Source: an uncultured Eubacteriales bacterium
GTDB taxonomy: Bacteria; Bacillota; Clostridia; Christensenellales; UBA1242
Direction of reading: 5' to 3'
Assembly: GCA_900557585.1 (NCBI GenBank)
Contig: USTJ01000004.1
Coordinates: 1-12,623 of the forward strand
Length of the DNA stretch: 12,623 nt
Shown: positions 1 to 5,135 of the stretch, one piece after another
Layout: each line of letters begins with the position of its first letter
How positions within the stretch are numbered: position 1 is the stretch's first letter
Made by a program: the position numbers and the translations under genes
Notes under the pieces: model-generated
Database searches by the model: none
The model's input: only the letters and a program-made list of their open reading frames with translations
What the model was told of the DNA's origin: nothing

Positions 1-31
1 AAAAAAACCACGGTTTATCCGTGATTTTTTT
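1..31. terminator. Rho-independent terminator, first copy
   Basis: A run of seven A, a CACGG stem, loop TTTAT, a CCGTG stem and a run of seven T form a hairpin with one C-A mismatch. It would work on both strands. It probably ends a plus-strand gene lying before the window. Its 17-base core is repeated exactly in the terminator at 191-223. Confidence 0.75.
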
Positions 32-49
32 ATGGTGAAATTTGCGTGC

Positions 50-160
50 TCGTTCCCACCGATCCCGAAAGTGCAAGGGGTATAATTTTTAAATTCATTT
101 AAAAATTGCCCATGCACCGAAGGTTGCAAAAACATGGTTTTTGCATAAGGTGGGGGGCGA
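50..160. other. Gene-free, densely folded intergenic element (possible structured RNA)
   Basis: No credible gene lies between the terminators at 1-31 and 191-223. Three helices can be drawn. The outer one pairs 50-60 with 149-160, twelve pairs with one bulged G at 157 and two G-T pairs. The second, inside 71-117, pairs GTGCA with TGCAC, GGG with CCC, and then ten perfect pairs (84-93 with 98-107) around loop TTCA. The third pairs TGCAAAAAC (125-133) with GTTTTTGCA (137-145) around loop ATG. Together they make a three-way junction. I see no convincing promoter: TATAAT at 81-86 lies inside the second helix and lacks a -35. It could be a small RNA on either strand, a mobile repeat remnant, or chance folding of AT-rich DNA. 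I do not recognise it as a known RNA family. Confidence 0.45.
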
Positions 161-190
161 ATTATTTTAACTTTATAAATTCAGAAAAAA

Positions 191-223
191 TTAAAAGACC
201 ACGGTTTATCCGTGGTCTTTTAA
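191..223. terminator. Bidirectional Rho-independent terminator, second copy
   Basis: A perfect 14-bp stem (191-204 with 210-223) encloses loop TTTAT, with T-rich tails on both strands. It lies 20 bases past the stop of the minus-strand XRE gene and should end that transcript. It would also stop plus-strand transcription coming from the folded element at 50-160. The core is the same as in the terminator at 1-31. Confidence 0.85.
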
Positions 224-243
224 TTTTGAAATAAATATGTAAT

Positions 244-549
244 TTATTTTTTATAAAGATTCATTATTGCTTCTTTCTGATAAGGAGAAAGTGTTTTTAA
301 AAAATCTAAAGCTTGTTTATCTTGTTTATATTGATTTATATCATATGAAAAAAACTCTTCAGGTGTTGAACCACACACTTCTATTATATCTAATAACACT
401 GACAATGATGGTTCAAAAGTTGTTTTACTACTTTCCAACAAATGAATGTAACTTGCATTTTTCCCTATAGCCAAGCTTAGAGCTCTTGCTGACAAATTTG
501 CTCTTGTTCTAATGATTCCAATACGGTTCACAATCTCTTTAATATCCAT
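244..549 (-). CDS. XRE-family helix-turn-helix transcriptional regulator
   Basis: This 101-residue protein has the layout of a small Cro/CI-type DNA-binding protein. The helix-turn-helix spans about residues 18-42 (NLSARALSLAIGKNASYIHLLE), where the ALSLAIGKNASYIHLLE part fits the consensus of a first helix, a turn at GK and a recognition helix ending in LE. Residues 45-69, ending PEEFF, match the usual C-terminal helices of the family. The last 30 residues are a charged tail. It is a cytoplasmic repressor or activator by family, with unknown target. The start is supported by GGAG seven bases upstream. It is transcribed away from the small membrane-protein gene at 707, so the 157-bp gap may hold its operator. 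Codon use (ATA, TTA, AGA) is more AT-rich than in the core genes of the window, which may mean transfer. Confidence 0.85.
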   Translation of the reverse strand: MDIKEIVNRIGIIRTRANLSARALSLAIGKNASYIHLLESSKTTFEPSLSVLLDIIEVCGSTPEEFFSYDINQYKQDKQALDFLKTLSPYQKEAIMNLYKK

Positions 550-626
550 TTAAAATCTCCAACCTATATGATATATTTTAACCTTTTTTAGTATTCGAGA
601 TTATTTGTGATACAATACATTTTACA

Positions 627-648
627 TATATATTAAATGAAATATATA
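627..648. promoter_or_regulatory. AT-rich palindrome in the divergent XRE/membrane-protein gap, candidate operator
   Basis: Perfect 8-bp arms TATATATT (627-634) and AATATATA (641-648) with a 6-base spacer lie just before the -35 of the 707 promoter, between two divergent genes, one of which encodes an XRE regulator. That position is where a regulator would act, but palindromes made only of A and T also arise by chance. Confidence 0.3.
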
Positions 649-655
649 GCACCAC

Positions 656-684
656 TAGACACAACATTAATTATATGCTATAAT
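656..684 (+). promoter_or_regulatory. Sigma-A-type promoter with extended -10 for the gene at 707
   Basis: TAGACA (656-661), a 17-base spacer ending in TGC, and TATAAT (679-684). An AGGAGG ribosome binding site follows at 693-698, eight bases before the ATG at 707. A weaker second -10 (TGA-TACAAT, 608-616) lies upstream. No equally clear promoter is visible for the opposite XRE gene. Confidence 0.8.
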
Positions 685-706
685 ACACTCATAGGAGGAA
701 GTTAAT

Positions 707-1042
707 ATGTGGGAATATTTATCAATGCCACTTCTAGTTGGAGGAATAGCTCTACTTTTAGTTGTTGTCATAGTCGTTTTATGGAGTAGTAGACATAAAG
801 AATTCGTTAACAGTGCTAAAGAAATTTATAGCGGAATGAGTAGAAGTGAAGTAATAAGTATTATGGGAGAACCAACATCCAAAGAATATATTGGTGATGA
901 AGAAATTTTAATATGGGAAAAAAGTCAGTGGAAAGGTATACAAAATGGTGGAACTGTAACTAGAGCCGTCAAAGTAGTACTTGTAGATGACATAGTCGTA
1001 TCAGTTTCTAATAAAAACCTTGACAAATCAACTTTTTGGTAA
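707..1042 (+). CDS. Small membrane-anchored protein with SmpA/BamE-like domain
   Basis: This 111-residue protein begins with one hydrophobic helix (about residues 7-26) followed by basic residues (SSRHK), which by the positive-inside rule would place the rest in the cytoplasm. Residues 36-100 resemble the small SmpA/OmlA (BamE-like) fold: an amphipathic helix, then GMSRSEVISIMGEP, matching the family pattern of G-M-S with V and G-x-P, then beta strands (EILIW, VKVVLVDDIVVSV). In Gram-negatives this fold belongs to outer-membrane assembly; in Gram-positives its role is mostly unknown, so only the fold is inferred. The start has a strong AGGAGG site. It is a single gene with its own promoter, divergent from the XRE regulator, which may control it. 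ATA and AGT codons are frequent, unlike the core genes. Confidence 0.7.
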   Translation: MWEYLSMPLLVGGIALLLVVVIVVLWSSRHKEFVNSAKEIYSGMSRSEVISIMGEPTSKEYIGDEEILIWEKSQWKGIQNGGTVTRAVKVVLVDDIVVSVSNKNLDKSTFW

Positions 1043-1052
1043 ATTGAGAAAG

Positions 1053-1176
1053 GAACAACCGCTTAAATGATGAAGCTTTTCAACTTTGTTGAAAACGAAT
1101 AAATAAAGCGAGTTGTGACGCAAGGTGGGGGTCGTTTTTTACAAATAGTTATTTGCACGTCCCACTCCCTCACCTT
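1053..1176. other. Folded intergenic region downstream of the SmpA-like gene
   Basis: No credible gene lies in 1043-1415. Strong helices are visible: ACAACCGCTT (1055-1064) pairs with 1106-1116 over ten pairs with one bulged A, and encloses a perfect 8-bp hairpin TTTTCAAC/GTTGAAAA (1077-1095, loop TTT). AAGGTGGGGG (1122-1131) pairs with CCCTCACCTT (1167-1176) over ten pairs with one G-T, and encloses CAAAT-AGTT-ATTTG (1142-1155). It could be the 3' untranslated region of the 707 gene, a separate small RNA, or a repeat-element remnant. It shares a motif with the element at 50-160. Confidence 0.4.
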
Positions 1177-1204
1177 ATTGCCACAATCAATTTATAATAG
1201 ATTG

Positions 1205-1248
1205 AGTGGACTCGAACCACCTATACTCTTTACATATCATCTGCCAAT
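1205..1248 (-). pseudogene. tRNA-Leu-like relic (D-loop and T-arm pieces)
   Basis: On the minus strand, positions 1221-1205 form a T-arm: stem GGTGG/CCACT (one G-T pair) with the canonical loop TTCGAGT, giving GGTTCGAGTCC, a full match to the tRNA B-box. Upstream on the same strand, 1248-1239 reads ATTGGCAGAT, like the D-loop of bacterial tRNA-Leu. The two pieces are too close for a whole tRNA, the anticodon stem is not convincing, and no 5' acceptor strand matches the CAATCTA that follows the T-arm. It looks like a deleted tRNA gene or attachment-site remnant. Chance resemblance is possible. Confidence 0.35.
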
Positions 1249-1268
1249 GTTTTTTATTTATTTGATAA

Positions 1269-1298
1269 AAAAATACAACCAAATATGGTTGTATTTTT
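1269..1298. terminator. Bidirectional Rho-independent terminator
   Basis: A 12-bp stem built on ATACAACC/GGTTGTAT with A and T flanks encloses loop AAATAT (1281-1286), with T tails on both strands. It would end plus-strand transcription from the 707 gene and its folded 3' region. Confidence 0.85.
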
Positions 1299-1349
1299 CT
1301 TTTAATCTTTTTTATCTACTCTTCCACCTTTATTTTACGATGGCAAATC

Positions 1350-1385
1350 ACACCATTTGACAACTTATTGAAATGGTGTTATACT
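1350..1385 (+). promoter_or_regulatory. Consensus promoter with an inverted repeat laid over it, for the gene at 1416
   Basis: TTGACA (1357-1362), 17-base spacer, TATACT (1380-1385) with TGT before it (extended -10). A perfect 9-bp inverted repeat, ACACCATTT (1350-1358) and AAATGGTGT (1371-1379), covers the -35 and most of the spacer. Arm centres are 21 bp apart, two helical turns, so a dimer could contact one face of the DNA and block polymerase. The regulator is unknown. Confidence 0.75.
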
Positions 1386-1415
1386 TTTTAAACAAATAAA
1401 ACAAAGGGGAAAATT

Positions 1416-1865
1416 ATGAAAGAAAAATTTAACAAAATTTCAACCGCAAACGTTAATGAAATGGAAAAAGACCAACTTGACGAGTTTGACAAAGAATTGA
1501 ATAAGTTCAAAAACAAAACAAAGTTTTTGACAAATGAACGTTTGCTTAAAATTCTTTATATGGTTTTTGGCTATGCTTTGGGAATTCCTCTTGGCATTTT
1601 GCTTGCAAAAACAGTGATGGACTTTACATATGCAAACCCTTTGAATGCTTTATATTTGATTCTTATTGGCGTTCTGGGTGTTGTTTGTATTGCTGTTGAA
1701 GTTGCATACAGAACAATGAAAAAGATTGGACAAAAATATTCAAAATGCATCACAGAAAAAGAAGGTCAAATCAAAAATAGATACGATTTTATCAAAATGA
1801 AAGAAGAATTTATTGCATCAAAAGATGAGCCAGCAAAAACTAACGAAGAAAACAAAGCAGAATAA
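1416..1865 (+). CDS. Hypothetical two-helix membrane protein
   Basis: I do not recognise this 149-residue protein. It has a charged, probably helical N-terminal region (1-42), two hydrophobic segments (about 43-67 and 76-98), and a charged, coiled-coil-prone C-terminal region rich in K and E (100-149). Lysines flank the membrane pair on both outer sides, so both tails are likely cytoplasmic with a short outside loop (DFTYANPLN). The start follows an AAAGGGGA ribosome binding site by six bases and a near-perfect promoter at 1357-1385, and a terminator follows at 1906, so it is a single-gene transcript. Codon use resembles the core genes, suggesting a resident gene. The strong promoter with an overlapping inverted repeat implies regulated, potentially high expression. 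Confidence 0.75.
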   Translation: MKEKFNKISTANVNEMEKDQLDEFDKELNKFKNKTKFLTNERLLKILYMVFGYALGIPLGILLAKTVMDFTYANPLNALYLILIGVLGVVCIAVEVAYRTMKKIGQKYSKCITEKEGQIKNRYDFIKMKEEFIASKDEPAKTNEENKAE

Positions 1866-1905
1866 CAATTGAATATGACTAAAATAAAAATCAATAGAAA
1901 AATAG

Positions 1906-1933
1906 AAAGCACCAGAATTTCTGGTGCTTTTTT
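1906..1933 (+). terminator. Rho-independent terminator of the 1416 gene
   Basis: AAAGCACCAG (1906-1915) pairs with CTGGTGCTTT (1921-1930) around loop AATTT, followed by T residues. It lies 40 bases after the stop codon. Confidence 0.88.
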
Positions 1934-2005
1934 GTGTGATGTATTTAGTAAATTAAATTTCAGATGAGATATGCAACTATTTTTCAATTTCTGCTCTTTT
2001 GTGGT

Positions 2006-2034
2006 TTGAGAGTGGGGGGTTGTTGTGCTATACT
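2006..2034 (+). promoter_or_regulatory. Promoter of the DUF4186-type gene, with a G6 tract in the spacer
   Basis: TTGAGA (2006-2011), 17-base spacer, TATACT (2029-2034) with TGC before it (extended -10). A run of six G (2014-2019) fills the spacer. Because this promoter sits inside the longest open frame (from 1999), the true start of the gene must be downstream. Confidence 0.78.
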
Positions 2035-2091
2035 TTTTATTGTGATTTATTTAGTTTGGAAAAAAAATTTAGAAATATGTTGGTGACAAAA

Positions 2092-2451
2092 ATGGAAGAG
2101 AAGATTGAAAGAGTTTTAAGTGCTCTTGAAAAGTCAAAGTTTCGCAGTTCGTTTTGCCTTAAAAACAAAGACAAAGAATATGTTTTGCAAAAGGGAATGG
2201 AAACAATTGCTTCGCATGCAAAAGATTTTATTGCAAAAAGGCTTGCTGACAAAAGTTTGTTTAAAGACGGCAAGCAAACTCCAATGCGTGGGCATCCAGT
2301 TTTCATTGCACAGCATGCAACAGCAACTTGTTGCAGAGAATGCCTTTTCAAATGGCACCACATTGAACAAAATCATGTTCTTTCTGAAACCGAACAGAAA
2401 TATGTTGTTTCGGTTATCATGGCGTGGATTGAAAAGCAAATGAAAAAATAA
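2092..2451 (+). CDS. DUF4186 family protein
   Basis: This 119-residue protein matches my memory of the uncharacterised DUF4186 family. The most conserved block is residues 59-89, with GKQTPMRGHPVF followed by AQHATATCCRECL and KWH. It contains several histidines and three cysteines (C80, C81, C84), which suggests metal binding or a redox centre, but the function is unknown. No signal peptide or membrane segment is present, so it is probably cytoplasmic. The ATG at 2092 is chosen because GGTGA lies five bases before it and the promoter at 2006-2034 lies downstream of the longer open-frame start at 1999; ATG 2077 in the same frame is a weaker alternative. It is a single gene between the 1416 gene and a convergent minus-strand gene. 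Confidence 0.85.
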   Translation: MEEKIERVLSALEKSKFRSSFCLKNKDKEYVLQKGMETIASHAKDFIAKRLADKSLFKDGKQTPMRGHPVFIAQHATATCCRECLFKWHHIEQNHVLSETEQKYVVSVIMAWIEKQMKK

Positions 2452-2563
2452 AATTAGGCATGAATGATTTATTTATCATATTGGCATGCATTGTAATTTA
2501 TTGTAAAAAACCGGCAATAGAATTATTATAAAATTTAGAAAAGTATGTGATTGCAAATAAAAT

Positions 2564-2594
2564 AAAAAGCCACAACAAGGTGTTGTGACTTTTT
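2564..2594. terminator. Bidirectional terminator between convergent genes
   Basis: CACAACA (2571-2577) pairs with TGTTGTG (2581-2587) around loop AGG, extended after one mismatch by AAAAAG/CTTTTT. It serves the DUF4186 gene (plus) and the 641-residue gene (minus). The rest of 2452-2656 holds no gene that I can support. Confidence 0.88.
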
Positions 2595-2656
2595 ATTTTT
2601 TCTTTCTTGCTAACTTTATTAAATTAAAATTTGCGAAATATAGTTTCATATTAAAA

Positions 2657-4582
2657 TTATTCATCGTTGCCTGGTTCTGGCTCGTCGGCAATACTTTTTG
2701 TTGTGGCTTTTCTTTCTTCAGAATCGCCAATGGTTTTATTCATAAGGCGGAGCATGCGGATTTTATAGTTCAGCATGCTGTCAAAAGTTTTGTTGTCTTT
2801 TGACAAAAGTTCTTTGAGCCATGGGTTATAGTTCAAATAGTCGGTATTAGAGGAAAGCGAGAGATTTTCAAAAACGCCCATGTCTTGATATATCCAATCA
2901 AGAATAACAGGAACAGAAACTTGCATTGTTTCGTTTGAAGTGTCTTCATTTCGAAGTTCATATTCGGTTATGGCTTTTTTAAGGCGTGCGACAAGTTCTG
3001 GACATTCAACTTCTGGTGCTTCTTGGTCATGGGCTTCGGCTTGAATGAAAGGAAAAATATCTGTGAACAATGCGTTGATAGATGATTTTTCAAACATGCT
3101 TGCACAAATTTGTTTTGCTTCTTTTTTAGATTTGCAAGCCGAGGCTTGCGCAACCATCATTGCTTTTTTAAGGGTTGAAACAGGAATTTCTTCGCCGAGA
3201 TTTTCCTTGTATACATTTATCATTGCTTTTCCGTTTGCAATTTTAAGTTCAAAATCGCGGATAATGTTTCCAAGTTCAAGGCGGTTTTCAAGAAGATATT
3301 CAAGTGCATCTTCTTCTTGCTTTGCAAGGAACTTTAAAATTGGGTTTGAAACATAGTCTGCTTGGTTTGTAAACTTTGGGTTGGCTTTGCGGTCGGCAAG
3401 CACTTTTGAAATGAATTTTTGTGCAGATTCAATTGGATATTTTTTAATATATTTTGAAACTTCTTGAACATTTGGCATAAGTTTTGCTTTTTTCAAAAGT
3501 TCGTCAAGATGCGCGTCGGCATTCACCATTAAACAGTCGCTGTCGTCTGGTTCAAAGCGGGAAAGGATTGCTGTTTCTGCACGATTAAATTTTCTACTGT
3601 CTGGTTCAATGTCTTCGAAATAGTCGAAAGAGTTCAATGCATAAAGAAGCGTTCCATATGGGCTTCGGTCGGTTAAAGAGTCGAAGCATGGGTCAGAGTG
3701 GAACACACCTTTAACGCCATAGGTTTCGTCGTTAATGTAAACACGGCAGGTTTGGTGGTTTCCTGCATAGTTTCTTGACTCGTCTTCATCAAGAATTTGT
3801 TCTCTTTGAATTTCGCAAGCAATGCCAATTCTTGCGCAAAGTGCTTGAAGCAAACTTGCATAGCCAACACAGCAAATGAGTTGGTCGTTTTTGCTATAAT
3901 TCAAAATTGAAGAAATTGCACGCGAAAGGGCAGGGTTAGAACCAGTGGTTTCAAGACTATATTGTGCAAAGTTTGTAACAGTTTTATATGCCGCCATGAA
4001 CTTTTCAAGTTGGGTGAGTGGTCTTCCATTGAAAGGTGCGCGGTTGATTTCGCTTGCCCAAGAAGAAAGTTTTGCGTTTGCATGAAGAACGCTTTCAACT
4101 GAATATTTGCTGTCATAGTCGGCAAAATAAATTCTGCGTCCGCTTTCGCCAAGTTTTTTTCGAATGGCATAGATTTGTTTGAGTTCGCCAATTGTGAAAT
4201 TTTCGTCATAGGCGGTTGAAATTACAATGTCACAATTTCCTATTTTTTCAAGAAATTCGTCTGAAATATCTAAAATTTCACGCTTTGAAAGCAAAACGGC
4301 GGTTGTGTCGTTTCCAAGTTTAAGGTTGTTTGATTTTGAAAAAAGTTTGGCTTTTCCTTTATATCCTTTTTCAATGCTTGCATCCATTTCAGATGCTTCA
4401 ACGAAGTCGTGAAGAAAGTTTGGTTTTTTCTTTTCTTCACCAAGAAGTTCGCTTGAACCATAAACTTTTGAAACACGATAGGTTTTTCCCGCTTCATCTG
4501 GCATGTTTACAAGTTTATATTTTTTCATTTCGTCGAGTTTTTTCAAGATTTTAGTTCGGTTTTGCTTTTGGTCTTTTGCCAT
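2657..4582 (-). CDS. Large cytoplasmic protein with a transglutaminase-like core
   Basis: This 641-residue protein has no signal peptide or membrane segment. Residues 234-301 look like a transglutaminase-like (papain-fold) core: a cysteine helix CCVGYASLLQALCARIGI (C237 or C238 as nucleophile), a histidine in NHQTCRVYIN (H276), and an aspartate in HSDPCFDS (D297), in the family order Cys-His-Asp. The N-terminal 200 residues and the helical, K/E-rich C-terminal 300 residues are unrecognised. By family it could be a peptidase, a crosslinking enzyme or an inactive binding fold, and the substrate cannot be told. Expression comes from its own promoter at 4610-4638. The start has only a GGGGG tract as a poor ribosome site. 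It stands alone, so its neighbours give no functional hint. Confidence is high for the gene and moderate for the domain. Confidence 0.72.
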   Translation of the reverse strand: MAKDQKQNRTKILKKLDEMKKYKLVNMPDEAGKTYRVSKVYGSSELLGEEKKKPNFLHDFVEASEMDASIEKGYKGKAKLFSKSNNLKLGNDTTAVLLSKREILDISDEFLEKIGNCDIVISTAYDENFTIGELKQIYAIRKKLGESGRRIYFADYDSKYSVESVLHANAKLSSWASEINRAPFNGRPLTQLEKFMAAYKTVTNFAQYSLETTGSNPALSRAISSILNYSKNDQLICCVGYASLLQALCARIGIACEIQREQILDEDESRNYAGNHQTCRVYINDETYGVKGVFHSDPCFDSLTDRSPYGTLLYALNSFDYFEDIEPDSRKFNRAETAILSRFEPDDSDCLMVNADAHLDELLKKAKLMPNVQEVSKYIKKYPIESAQKFISKVLADRKANPKFTNQADYVSNPILKFLAKQEEDALEYLLENRLELGNIIRDFELKIANGKAMINVYKENLGEEIPVSTLKKAMMVAQASACKSKKEAKQICASMFEKSSINALFTDIFPFIQAEAHDQEAPEVECPELVARLKKAITEYELRNEDTSNETMQVSVPVILDWIYQDMGVFENLSLSSNTDYLNYNPWLKELLSKDNKTFDSMLNYKIRMLRLMNKTIGDSEERKATTKSIADEPEPGNDE

Positions 4583-4609
4583 GTTTTGCCCCCATTTCCA
4601 TATATAAAT

Positions 4610-4638
4610 ATTATACCATAAATCATGTTCGTTGTCTA
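4610..4638 (-). promoter_or_regulatory. Promoter of the 641-residue gene
   Basis: On the minus strand: TAGACA (4638-4633), 17-base spacer ending TGG, TATAAT (4615-4610). The same -35 hexamer and spacing occur at the promoter of the gene at 707. The predicted leader is about 20 bases. Confidence 0.8.
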
Positions 4639-4645
4639 GATGCGC

Positions 4646-4679
4646 AAAATAAAAAGCAGTGGGGAACTGCTTTTATTTT
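4646..4679. terminator. Terminator of the nifS-nifU transcript
   Basis: AAAAGCAGT pairs with ACTGCTTTT around loop GGGGA (4661-4665), extended by A/T pairs with one bulged A. It lies just past the nifU stop on the minus strand and also reads as a terminator on the plus strand. Confidence 0.85.
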
Positions 4680-4703
4680 GATTTGAGTAAGGCTTTATAT
4701 TTT

Positions 4704-5135
4704 TTAGTTGTGGTCGTGAAGACATGGGCAATCGCCAGCGCAATATTTCTTTTTGTCATAGGCAATATGGTTTTTGTCGAAATAGTCTTTAACTGCTGCT
4801 TTCACTGCTTCTTCTGCAAGAACTGAGCAATGAAGTTTATATGCAGGAAGTCCGCCAAGGGCTTCAACAACTGCTTGGTTTGTAAGTTCAAGGGCTTGCT
4901 CAATTGGCTTTCCTTTGATAAGTTCGGTTGCCATTGAACTTGTTGCAATTGCGCTTCCGCAACCAAAAGTCATGAACTTTACGTCGGAAATAATTCCGTC
5001 TTTAACTTTGATATAAACACGCATAATGTCGCCACATTTTGCGTTTCCAACTTCACCAATTCCGTCGGCATCTTCAATTTCTCCAACATTTCTTGGATTG
5101 CGGAAATGGTCCATTACTTTTTCACTATATAACAT
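4704..5135 (-). CDS. nifU: Iron-sulfur cluster scaffold protein, NifU/IscU type
   Basis: This is a cytoplasmic scaffold on which a [2Fe-2S] or [4Fe-4S] cluster is built from sulfur given by NifS, then passed to apoproteins. The 143 residues contain the family ligands: C34 in GNAKCGD with D36, C59 in FGCGSAIATSSMA, and C103 in KLHCSVLAEEA. The N-terminal YSEKVMDHFRNPRNVG is the standard start. After the fold comes a tail with C132, C136, C138 and HDH near the end (YCAGDCPCLHDHN), a possible extra metal site. The ATG at 5135 is chosen over the upstream one at 5156 because AAGGAG lies nine bases before it and the family begins here. It overlaps the end of nifS by 11 bases, so translation is probably coupled. 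It is controlled with nifS from the promoter at 6376-6403. Confidence 0.95.
   Translation of the reverse strand: MLYSEKVMDHFRNPRNVGEIEDADGIGEVGNAKCGDIMRVYIKVKDGIISDVKFMTFGCGSAIATSSMATELIKGKPIEQALELTNQAVVEALGGLPAYKLHCSVLAEEAVKAAVKDYFDKNHIAYDKKKYCAGDCPCLHDHN

Noticed and set aside
50..160. SRP RNA or 6S RNA as identity of the folded element
   Set aside because: I see neither the conserved SRP tetraloop helix nor the long single hairpin with central bubble of 6S RNA.
118..223. T-box riboswitch suggested by AAGGTGG followed by a terminator
   Set aside because: The conserved ACCGCG part is missing, no specifier loop is evident, and no plus-strand gene follows.
1115..1360. Open frame of 81 codons on the plus strand between the SmpA-like and 1416 genes
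   Set aside because: It runs through the folded region, the tRNA-like relic and a terminator, has no ribosome binding site, and has a low-complexity F/Y/L-rich product.
1999..2091. Upstream extension of the DUF4186 gene to 1999
   Set aside because: The promoter -35 and -10 lie inside this stretch, so it would not be in the mRNA, and the extra residues are outside the conserved family region.
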